Source of the DNA: Streptomyces malaysiensis subsp. samsunensis
GTDB taxonomy: Bacteria; Actinomycetota; Actinomycetes; Streptomycetales; Streptomycetaceae
Direction of reading: 5' to 3'
Assembly (NCBI RefSeq): GCF_024519315.1
Contig: NZ_JANIIC010000025.1
Span: 1 to 64,000 of the forward strand
Length of the DNA: 64,000 nt
In this document: positions 52,530 to 59,395 of the stretch, one piece after another
Layout: each line of letters opens with the position of its first letter
Position numbering within the stretch: the first letter of the stretch is position 1
Program-made: the position numbers and the translations under genes
The notes under the pieces: generated by a model
Databases searched by the model: none
Told to the model about the DNA's origin: nothing
Seen by the model: the letters and a program-made list of their open reading frames with translations, nothing else

Positions 52530-53632
52530 GGCCGGCCGCACCGCGTACGGTGCATATCGTGATGCCCGGCACCGTGGCCGATCCGGTCGCGCCGAGCGGC
52601 GGCAACGTCTACGACCTGCGGGTCTGCCGGGATCTGCCCGGCATCGGCTGGGAGGTGCAGGAGCACGCGGTGGGGGGCGACTGGCCCCAGCCGGGCCCCG
52701 CCGCCCGCGCCGAGCTGGCCCGGATCCTGGGCGGGCTGCCGGACGGCACGGCCGTCCTGCTCGACGGGCTGGTGGCCTGCGCGCTCCCCTATATCGTCGT
52801 CCCGCAGGCCCAGCGGCTGCGGCTGGCGGTGCTGGTGCATCTGCCGCTGGGCGACGAGACGGGCCTGGCCCCCGGCCGGGCCGCGGATCTCACGGCGCTG
52901 GAGGGCCGGACGCTGCGCTCGGCGCGGACGGTGGTGGCCACCAGCGCATGGGCGGCCGGGCGGCTGGTGGAGCTGCACGGGCTGGTCCCGGACCGGGTCC
53001 ATGTGGCGGCGCCCGGCGCCGATATCGCCCCGCTCGCCGCCTCGGGCGACGATGGCTCACGGCTGCTGTGCGTGGCCTCGGTGACCCCGCGCAAGGGCCA
53101 GCTGCGGCTGGTGGAGGCGCTCGCGCGGATCGATGATCTGCCCTGGAGCTGCGACTGTGTGGGGGCCCTGGACCAGGACCCGGAATACACCGACCGGCTC
53201 CGGGAGCTGATCGAGAAGTTGGGCGTGGCCGACCGGGTGCATCTGCTCGGCCCGAGGACCGGCGCCCAGCTGGACGCCGGTTACGGCTCCGCCGACGCGA
53301 TGGTGCTCGCCTCGTACGCCGAGACCTACGGCATGGCGGTGACCGAGGCGCTCGCCCGGGGGATCCCGGTGCTGGCCACGGCCGTCGGCGGGGTTCCGGA
53401 GGCGGTCGGGCAGGCGCCCGACGGCAGGGTGCCGGGCATGCTCATCGACCCCGACGACCCCGAGGCGCTCACCGCCGCGCTGCGCCGCTGGCTGGGCGAC
53501 CCCGGGTTGCGCCGCCGGCTGACCGCCGCCGCGCACGAGCGGCGCACCGCACTGGCCGGGTGGGCGAACACCACCCGCAATCTGGCCGGTGCGCTGGAAC
53601 AGCTCCTGGACGAACCGCGGAGGGCCGCGTGA
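52526..53632 (+). CDS. GT4-type glycosyltransferase
   Basis: 368 residues in two Rossmann domains. The N-terminal half opens RTVHIVMPGTVADP and SGGNVYDLRVCRDL; the C-terminal half has LLCVASVTPRKGQ, the EX7E-type motif SYAETYGMAVTEALARGIPV, and ATAVGGVPEAV. It transfers a sugar from a nucleotide donor, in retaining mode for this family, to an intermediate of the locus. GTGA links it to the methyltransferase. The acceptor is unknown. Confidence 0.93.
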   Translation: MRPAAPRTVHIVMPGTVADPVAPSGGNVYDLRVCRDLPGIGWEVQEHAVGGDWPQPGPAARAELARILGGLPDGTAVLLDGLVACALPYIVVPQAQRLRLAVLVHLPLGDETGLAPGRAADLTALEGRTLRSARTVVATSAWAAGRLVELHGLVPDRVHVAAPGADIAPLAASGDDGSRLLCVASVTPRKGQLRLVEALARIDDLPWSCDCVGALDQDPEYTDRLRELIEKLGVADRVHLLGPRTGAQLDAGYGSADAMVLASYAETYGMAVTEALARGIPVLATAVGGVPEAVGQAPDGRVPGMLIDPDDPEALTAALRRWLGDPGLRRRLTAAAHERRTALAGWANTTRNLAGALEQLLDEPRRAA

Positions 53633-54465
53633 AGACGACCGACGTACCGCGTTACACCCCCGACTGGCTGGAGCTGCGGGAGGGCGCCGACGCGGCGGCC
53701 CGCTCCGCCGAACTCCTCGAGGCGCTCGGCCCCCGGCTGTCCGACCCGCCGCTGGTCATCCACGACCTGGGCTGCGGCACCGGCTCCATGGGGCGCTGGC
53801 TGGCGCCCCGGCTGGGCGGCCCGCAGCTGTGGATCCTGCACGACCGCGACCCCGATCTGCTGGACCGGGCGGCGGTGCGGATGCCCCGGGCGACCACCGA
53901 CGGCAGCCGTGTCACCGTCGCGACGGCACGTGGCGACCTCGCCCGGCTGACCGCGAGCACGCTGGACGGCGCCTCGCTGGTGACGGCGTCCGCGCTGTTG
54001 GACGTGCTCACCCGGGAGGAGGTGGAGCGGATCGCCGCGGCCTGCGCCGAGGCCCAGTGCCCGGCGCTGCTGACGCTGTCCGTGGTGGGGCGGGTCGAGC
54101 TCGCCCCGGCCGATCCGCTGGACGCGGAGATCGCCGAGGCGTTCGACGCCCATCAGCGGCGCGGCGGTCTGGTGGGCCCCGACGCGACGGCGGTGGCCTC
54201 CGAGGCGTTCACCCGGCACGGCGCGACGGTACGGACCCAGGCCAGCCCCTGGGTGCTGGGCCCCGATCACTCCGCGCTGACGGCCGAGTGGCTGCGCGGC
54301 TGGGTGGGCGCGGCCGTGGAGCAGCGGCCGGACCTCGCCGGGCACGCCGAGGCGTATCTGCGCCGCCGGCTGGCGATGGCCACGGCGGGCGCGCTGCGGG
54401 TGGTGGTGCACCACCGGGATCTGCTGGCGCTGCCCGCGTCCGGCACGATGGGGGCGGCCGCGTGA
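53629..54465 (+). CDS. SAM-dependent methyltransferase
   Basis: 278 residues. The SAM site is LVIHDLGCGTGSMGRWL with the acidic residue in WILHDRDPDLL, and the motif IV region is SLVTASALLDVLTREEVE. Class I Rossmann fold, probably O- or N-methylation of the product of the preceding enzymes. The GTG start overlaps the glycosyltransferase stop (GTGA), and the stop overlaps the membrane protein start (GTGA), so the four genes are translated as a unit. Confidence 0.92.
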   Translation: MKTTDVPRYTPDWLELREGADAAARSAELLEALGPRLSDPPLVIHDLGCGTGSMGRWLAPRLGGPQLWILHDRDPDLLDRAAVRMPRATTDGSRVTVATARGDLARLTASTLDGASLVTASALLDVLTREEVERIAAACAEAQCPALLTLSVVGRVELAPADPLDAEIAEAFDAHQRRGGLVGPDATAVASEAFTRHGATVRTQASPWVLGPDHSALTAEWLRGWVGAAVEQRPDLAGHAEAYLRRRLAMATAGALRVVVHHRDLLALPASGTMGAAA

Positions 54466-55784
54466 CCGCCGCGCTGCGGGCCCGGCTCGGGGCGGCCGCG
54501 GGCGTCGCCATCCTCGGGGTGCTGCTGTGGCGGCTGGGCACCGGCGCCTTCCTGGACGGCCTGCGCACCATCGACGGCCCCGCCCTGCTGGCGGCGCTCG
54601 GCCTCGGCCTGCTCACAACGGTCTTCAGCGCCTGGCGCTGGTGTCTGGTGGCGCGGGCCCTGCGGATCCGGCTGCCGCTGGGCCCGGCCGTGGCCGACTA
54701 CTACCGCGCGCTGTTCCTCAACGCCGCGCTGCCCGGCGGGGTCCTCGGCGATGTGCACCGCGCGGTACGGCACGGGCGGGACGCGGGGGATGTCGGCCGG
54801 GGCGTGCGCGCGGTGGTGCTCGAACGGGTCGCGGGCCAGGTGGTGCTGATCGGCGTGGGGGTGGCGATCCTGCTGGCCCACCCCTCCCTGGCGCTGGACC
54901 GGGCGGGCCGGCTGATCGGCGGGCTGGGCGGCCGGATGGCGTCGGTGCCGGTCCTGACCGCCGTGGGCGTACTACTGCTCGTCATAGTGTTCTTGGCCGT
55001 CCGGCGCCGCGCACACCGTGCGGCGCCGGTGGCCGCGCGGCGGCGGGGCGCGGTCCGCGGCGCGCTGGCCGAGGCGCGCCGCGGACTGCTGGCCCGGGGC
55101 AGCTGGCCGGGGGTGGTGGTCGCCTCGGTCGTGGTGCTGGCCGGGCATCTGACCACGTTCGTCCTCGCCGCGCGGGCCGCGGGGTCAAAGGCTCCGCTGA
55201 CCGAGCTGGTGCCCCTGCTGGTGCTCGCCCTGATCGCCATGGCGCTGCCGCTGAACGTCGGCGGCTGGGGCCCCCGCGAGGGGGTGACCGCCTGGGCCTT
55301 CGGTGCCGCGGGCCTGGGCACGGGCCAGGGGCTGACCGTGGCCGTGGTCTACGGTGTGCTCACCTTCGCCGCGAGCCTCCCCGGTCTCGCGGTGCTGGCC
55401 GTCCAGTGGTGCGGCCGGCTGCGGGGCCGACAGGTCGAGTTCGAAGAGGGTGTCCTCGCCGAGGGCGGAGCGGCGCACGGGGGGTCGGAGCGCGTCCCGC
55501 ATGACCGGCGTCCCGTCGAAGCGCAGTCCGGGGATGCCGTCGCCGAGCAGCACCGGGGCCACGGTGACGTAGAGCCGGTGCAGCGCCCCGGCGTGCAGAA
55601 AGCGCGACACGGTGACCCCGCCGCCCTCGACGAGTATCCGGCCGAGCCCGCGCCGCGCGAGCGTCCGCACCAGGTGGCGGGGGGCAAAGGCGTCCGGGTC
55701 CGTGAGCGTCAGCACCTCCACCCCGTCCGGCGGCGCCGGCCGGCGCTCGCCGGTGGTGCCCACCACCCACAGGGTCGGAGCTGA
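54462..55784 (+). CDS. Lysylphosphatidylglycerol-synthase TM-like / flippase-like membrane protein with antisense-encoded tail
   Basis: 440 codons as read. Residues 1-320 have about seven or eight membrane segments and family markers such as FLNAALPGGVLGDVHRAVRH, VVLERVAGQVVLIGVG and ALPLNVGGWGPREGVTAWAF, typical of the LPG-synthase TM/UPF0104 group that moves lipids or glycolipids across membranes. From about 55425 to 55784 the frame stays open through the antisense of the conserved reductase gene, giving a charged, Glu/Arg/His-rich tail of about 120 residues unlike the family. The native end is probably near 55425. It may export a lipid- or sugar-linked product. Confidence 0.85.
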   Translation: MTAALRARLGAAAGVAILGVLLWRLGTGAFLDGLRTIDGPALLAALGLGLLTTVFSAWRWCLVARALRIRLPLGPAVADYYRALFLNAALPGGVLGDVHRAVRHGRDAGDVGRGVRAVVLERVAGQVVLIGVGVAILLAHPSLALDRAGRLIGGLGGRMASVPVLTAVGVLLLVIVFLAVRRRAHRAAPVAARRRGAVRGALAEARRGLLARGSWPGVVVASVVVLAGHLTTFVLAARAAGSKAPLTELVPLLVLALIAMALPLNVGGWGPREGVTAWAFGAAGLGTGQGLTVAVVYGVLTFAASLPGLAVLAVQWCGRLRGRQVEFEEGVLAEGGAAHGGSERVPHDRRPVEAQSGDAVAEQHRGHGDVEPVQRPGVQKARHGDPAALDEYPAEPAPRERPHQVAGGKGVRVRERQHLHPVRRRRPALAGGAHHPQGRS

Positions 55785-56231
55785 GCCATCGGTGAACACC
55801 CGTCGGCCGAGCGGCACCCGTCCGCGCGGATCGAGGACGACCCGCACCGGGTGGCTGCCCGCGCAGGCGCGGACGGTCAGCTGGGGGTCGTCCGCGACGG
55901 CGGTCCCGGCCCCGATGAGCACCGCGTCGGCGAGGGCGCGCAGCCGGTGGAGATGGCGGCGGTCCTCCTCGCCGGTGACGTAGTCGGCGTCGCCGGTGCG
56001 GGTGGCGATGAACCCGTCCAGGCTCTGGCCGAGCTGAGCGATGGTCAGCCGCGGCCCGGCGAGGCACAGCGGGAGGTAACGGTCGGCCAGGAGCCGGGCC
56101 TCCGGCGAGGCGGCCTCGCTCCAACGCCGTCGGCCGTCCGGGCCCCGGACCAGACCGGCGGCCGCGGCGGCCGCCTCGGTCCGGACCGGGCGCAGCCGCT
56201 CCCACGCCTCTTCCGTCTCCAGAAAAGTCAT
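55185..56231 (-). CDS. RibD C-terminal-type pyrimidine reductase
   Basis: 348 codons as read. The reductase core shows LTIAQLGQSLDGFIATRTGD, VLIGAGTAVADDPQLTVR, RVVLDPRGRVPLGRRVF and ILVEGGGVTVSRFLHAGALH, matching RibD C-terminal and archaeal/fungal HTP reductases (ArfC/Rib7), without a deaminase domain. These reduce a ribosylaminopyrimidine phosphate to the ribityl form with NADPH. Beyond about 55440 the frame continues without a stop through the antisense of the membrane gene, so the last 80 residues are doubtful. ATG 56231 overlaps the creatininase stop, so the two are coupled. Confidence 0.9.
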   Translation of the reverse strand: MTFLETEEAWERLRPVRTEAAAAAAGLVRGPDGRRRWSEAASPEARLLADRYLPLCLAGPRLTIAQLGQSLDGFIATRTGDADYVTGEEDRRHLHRLRALADAVLIGAGTAVADDPQLTVRACAGSHPVRVVLDPRGRVPLGRRVFTDGSAPTLWVVGTTGERRPAPPDGVEVLTLTDPDAFAPRHLVRTLARRGLGRILVEGGGVTVSRFLHAGALHRLYVTVAPVLLGDGIPGLRFDGTPVMRDALRPPVRRSALGEDTLFELDLSAPQPAAPLDGQHRETGEARGEGEHTVDHGHGQPLARAQARGTEGPGGHPLAGAPAADVQRQRHGDQGEHQQGHQLGQRSL

Positions 56232-56980
56232 CACGCCTCCTTCTCGGCACCGACCAGGGAAAGATACTCGGCGAAGGATTCGACGAGCCCGGCCAGGAGT
56301 TCCTTTCCCTTGTCCGCGGACGCCTCGGAAGGGCGGCCGATGACCCCGGACTCGGTATAGGCGGGCATACCGAGGGTGAGCAGATGTTTCCGATCGTCGG
56401 ATATCCAGTCGGAGGTTTCATGACCGGGCCGTACGAGTTCTGGATGGGCATGCAGGAGTATGGATGTCTCCAGTTCACCCGCATGCATATCGGTGTTCGA
56501 CGGGGTGCGCACTCCGGCGCGTGTCCTGGCGGCATCCCAGTCCGCCGATCCAGGGAATAGCGCCATACGGAAGTCGGTACCGGCGGATTCCTGAACGATG
56601 TTGCGCAGTACGTAATTTCCGCCGTGTCCGTTCACCAGAATCAGACCGCGTATACCCGAGCGCCGGAGCGAGTCCGCGATATCGCGGACCACGGCGTAGA
56701 GGGTCGCCGCGGACAGGGAGACCGTCCCTGGCCAGGCCGCATGCTCATGGGAGCAGGAGATCGTCACCGGGGGCAGGTGGAGCACCGGGTGCACGGCCGC
56801 GATCTCGTCCGCGATCGTGCAGGCGATGACCGTGTCGGTGGCCAGCGGGAGAAATGCGCCGTGCTGTTCGAAGCTGCCTATCGGAAGAACCGCGACATCG
56901 GCCCCGTCGGCCCGCACTTCCTCCGTCGTCCGAGTCGGCAACACCTTGCCGGACTGCGGGCGCGTTCCCGAACCGCTCAT
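56231..56980 (-). CDS. Creatininase-family amidohydrolase (ArfB/MftE-like)
   Basis: 249 residues. The metal-binding set of the family is clear: VLPIGSFEQHGAFLPLATDT, a His/Glu-containing SCSHEHAAWPGTVSL, LILVNGHGGNYVLRN and TDMHAGELETSILL. Members include creatininase, mycofactocin MftE, and archaeal ArfB, which removes formate from FAPy (2-amino-5-formylamino-6-ribosylaminopyrimidinone phosphate). With a FAPy-type cyclohydrolase divergent 97 bp away and a RibD-type reductase downstream, a FAPy deformylase is the best guess. ATG 56980. Confidence 0.9.
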   Translation of the reverse strand: MSGSGTRPQSGKVLPTRTTEEVRADGADVAVLPIGSFEQHGAFLPLATDTVIACTIADEIAAVHPVLHLPPVTISCSHEHAAWPGTVSLSAATLYAVVRDIADSLRRSGIRGLILVNGHGGNYVLRNIVQESAGTDFRMALFPGSADWDAARTRAGVRTPSNTDMHAGELETSILLHAHPELVRPGHETSDWISDDRKHLLTLGMPAYTESGVIGRPSEASADKGKELLAGLVESFAEYLSLVGAEKEA

Positions 56981-57077
56981 ATCTCATGGACCTTTCCTGT
57001 GTCGGCCGGACAGCCTGTTGCCGCGGCTTTCTCATTCTCCTGTACAAGTGCGGCGGTTTTCCAGATAAGATCGGGAC

Positions 57078-57734
57078 ATGACAGAAAGTGATGGCGTGTT
57101 CGATGTCGACACCCGCCCCTCGGGTGTCGAACGAGTGGTGAATGTCCGGCTGTCCACGACACATGGCGACTTTCTCGCGATCGGCTATCGGGACCTCGTT
57201 CGCGGTGATGAACAAATAGCCCTGGTATACGGCGATGTCACCGGGGAGGAAGCGCTTACCCGGCTGCATTCCGAGTGCCTCACCGGAGACGCGTTCGGCT
57301 CCCGGCACTGCGAGTGCGGCGACCAGCTCTCCGCGGCGCTGAAGGCGATCGCGACCGAAGGCCGGGGCGTTCTGGTGTATCTGAGGGGCCATGAGGGCCG
57401 TGGGATCGGGCTGCTCGCCAAACTCCAGGCGATGAAGCTCCAGGCGGAGGGGCTGGACACGGTCGAGGCCAACCTCGCCCTCGGCCTGCCGGCGGACGCC
57501 CGCGACTACAAGGTGGCGGCGGACGTTCTGCACGACCTCCAGGTGCGCTCCGTGCGGCTGCTGTCCAACAACCCGCAGAAACGGGAGGCGCTGCTGCGGT
57601 ACGGCGTCCGGGTCAGCGAGCAGGTGCCGCTGCTGATGACTCCCCACAAGGAGAACCTCCCGTATCTGCTCACCAAGAGGGACCGCATGGACCACTATCT
57701 GCCCCATCTGGAAGCCGTGATCCAGCGCACCTGA
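57078..57734 (+). CDS. GTP cyclohydrolase II, predicted FAPy-releasing variant
   Basis: 218 residues. The zinc Cys set (SECLTGDAFGSRHCECGDQL), LRGHEGRGIGLLAKLQAM and DTVEANLALGLPADARDYKV identify a RibA-type GTP cyclohydrolase II. The Tyr that E. coli RibA uses in KIRAYALQ is Met119 here (KLQAMKLQ). As I recall, the S. coelicolor paralogue SCO 6655 has the same Met change and stops at FAPy without losing the formyl group. With the neighbouring creatininase this supports an archaeal-like route. No DHBP synthase domain is fused, and no FMN riboswitch was seen upstream. Confidence 0.93.
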   Translation: MTESDGVFDVDTRPSGVERVVNVRLSTTHGDFLAIGYRDLVRGDEQIALVYGDVTGEEALTRLHSECLTGDAFGSRHCECGDQLSAALKAIATEGRGVLVYLRGHEGRGIGLLAKLQAMKLQAEGLDTVEANLALGLPADARDYKVAADVLHDLQVRSVRLLSNNPQKREALLRYGVRVSEQVPLLMTPHKENLPYLLTKRDRMDHYLPHLEAVIQRT

Positions 57735-57748
57735 AGAGGTCCTGGCCC

Positions 57749-57798
57749 GGGGCCGCGGTCTCGTCCACCGGTGTCGGCCGGGCGTGGGCCGCGGCCCC
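57749..57798. terminator. Hairpin after the cyclohydrolase gene
   Basis: GGGGCCGCGG at 57749-57758 pairs with CCGCGGCCCC at 57789-57798 around a 30-nt loop, starting 14 bp after the stop. It would separate the cyclohydrolase from the molybdenum hydroxylase operon. Confidence 0.55.
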
Positions 57799-57902
57799 GC
57801 TGTGGGCGTGGGGATACCGCCGAACGGGCGATCAGTGCGCATATGTCCCAGAATGGGGGTGCCGCGTGACGTTCCGACGGACGACGATCAAGGGTAGGGA
57901 TC

Positions 57903-58409
57903 ATGGACCTGGAGATCGAGCTCCGGGTGGACGGTACCGAGCACCGCCTCACCGTCGACACCCGTACGACGCTGCTGGACGCCCTGCGCGAGCGGCTGGG
58001 GAACACCAGCCCCAAGAAGGGCTGCGACCACGGACAGTGCGGCGCCTGCACCTTGCTGCTGGGCGGCCGCCGCATCCTGGGCTGCCTCGCTCTGGCCGTC
58101 GCCCACCAGGGCGCCGACATCGTCACCTCGGCGGGGCTCGCCGACGGTGAGCTGCATCCGCTCCAGCGGTCGTTCATCGCCCATGACGCCTTCCAGTGCG
58201 GCTACTGCACACCGGGTCAGATCGTCTCGGCCGCCGGGATGCTGCGGGAGGCCCGGGAGGGCTGGCCCAGCGCCGTGAGCAAGGATCCGGGCGCCGTCGA
58301 CGTGGTGCTCGACGACGAGGAGATCGCCGAGCGGATGAGCGGCAATCTGTGCCGCTGCGCCGCGTACGCGAACATCGTCCCGGCGATCGCGGAGGTGGCG
58401 CACCGATGA
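57903..58409 (+). CDS. Molybdenum hydroxylase iron-sulfur subunit (PaoA/YagT-like)
   Basis: 168 residues. Two [2Fe-2S] clusters are clear: plant-type CDHGQCGACTLLLGGRRILGC and the helical-bundle CGYCTPGQIVSA with SGNLCRCAAYANI. No Tat signal is present, so the complex is cytoplasmic. ATG 57903 leads, and the stop overlaps the FAD-subunit start (ATGA). It passes electrons from the Mo subunit to FAD. Confidence 0.95.
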   Translation: MDLEIELRVDGTEHRLTVDTRTTLLDALRERLGNTSPKKGCDHGQCGACTLLLGGRRILGCLALAVAHQGADIVTSAGLADGELHPLQRSFIAHDAFQCGYCTPGQIVSAAGMLREAREGWPSAVSKDPGAVDVVLDDEEIAERMSGNLCRCAAYANIVPAIAEVAHR

Positions 58410-59395
58410 GGCCCTTTCGCTACGAGCGCGCCGATGAGGTGTCGGCGGCCGTCACCACCCTGGTCCGGGAGCCCGAGGCCGCCTATCTGGCCGGGGGCAC
58501 CAATCTGGTCGATCTGATGCGGCTCGAGGTGATGACCCCCGAGGTGCTGATCGACGTACGGCGGCTCACCTCCGACCGGATCGAGGAGCTGCCCGACGGG
58601 GGCCTGCGGATCGGCGCGGCGGTGACGGGCAGCGATCTGGCCGCCGACCTCCGGGTCAGGCGGCGCTATCCGGTGCTCTCCCAGGCGCTGCTCTCCGGCG
58701 CCTCCGGCCAGCTGCGCAACCTCGCCACCACCGGCGGGAATCTGCTTCAGCGCACCCGCTGCCCGTACTTCCAGAACGTCACCACCCCCTGCAACAAGCG
58801 CGCCCCGGGCTCGGGCTGCTCGGCCCTGGAGGGCTATCAGCGCGATATGGCGATCCTGGGCGCCTCCCCCGCCTGTGTGGCCACCCACCCCTCCGACATG
58901 GCCGTCGCGCTGGCCGCGCTGGACGCGGTGGTGACGGTGGCCGGCCCGGACGCCGAGCGGCGGATCCCGCTGACCGAACTGCACCGGCTGCCGGACACCA
59001 CCCCCGAGCGGGACACCGTCCTGGAGCGCGGTGAGCTGATCACCGGGGTGGAGCTGCCACCCCCGCACGGCGCGGCCCGCTCCCGCTACCGCAAGGTGCG
59101 CGACCGCGCCTCGTACGCCTTCGCGCTGGTCTCGGTCGCCGTCGCGCTGGAGGTCGCCGACGGGTCGGTACGGGACGTCCGCATCGCGCTGGGCGGGGTG
59201 GCGCACAAGCCCTGGCGGGCCGCGACGGCCGAGGCTGTGCTGCGCGGCGCGCCCGCGACCCGGGAGAGCTTCATGGACGCGGCCGCGGCCGAACTGTCCG
59301 CGGCGCGGCCGCTGCCGGGCAACGCCTTCAAGGTTCCACTCGCCCGCAACACGATGGTCAGCACCCTGCTGGAGCTGCTGGAGGAGGCGCGATGA
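58406..59395 (+). CDS. Molybdenum hydroxylase FAD subunit with extra [4Fe-4S] cysteines (PaoB/YagS-like)
   Basis: 329 residues. FAD binding is at AYLAGGTNLVDLMRLEV and TGGNLLQRTRCPYF. A Cys-rich insertion (RCPYFQNVTTPCNKRAPGSG and a further Cys two residues on) matches the [4Fe-4S]-carrying loop of the PaoABC group, which points to aldehyde oxidation rather than xanthine oxidation. It overlaps both neighbours by 4 nt. CO-dehydrogenase medium-subunit domains make up the rest. Confidence 0.94.
   Translation: MRPFRYERADEVSAAVTTLVREPEAAYLAGGTNLVDLMRLEVMTPEVLIDVRRLTSDRIEELPDGGLRIGAAVTGSDLAADLRVRRRYPVLSQALLSGASGQLRNLATTGGNLLQRTRCPYFQNVTTPCNKRAPGSGCSALEGYQRDMAILGASPACVATHPSDMAVALAALDAVVTVAGPDAERRIPLTELHRLPDTTPERDTVLERGELITGVELPPPHGAARSRYRKVRDRASYAFALVSVAVALEVADGSVRDVRIALGGVAHKPWRAATAEAVLRGAPATRESFMDAAAAELSAARPLPGNAFKVPLARNTMVSTLLELLEEAR

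Noticed and set aside
56981..57077. FMN riboswitch before the cyclohydrolase gene
   Set aside because: The 97-bp divergent gap is too short for the full riboswitch and lacks its conserved segments.
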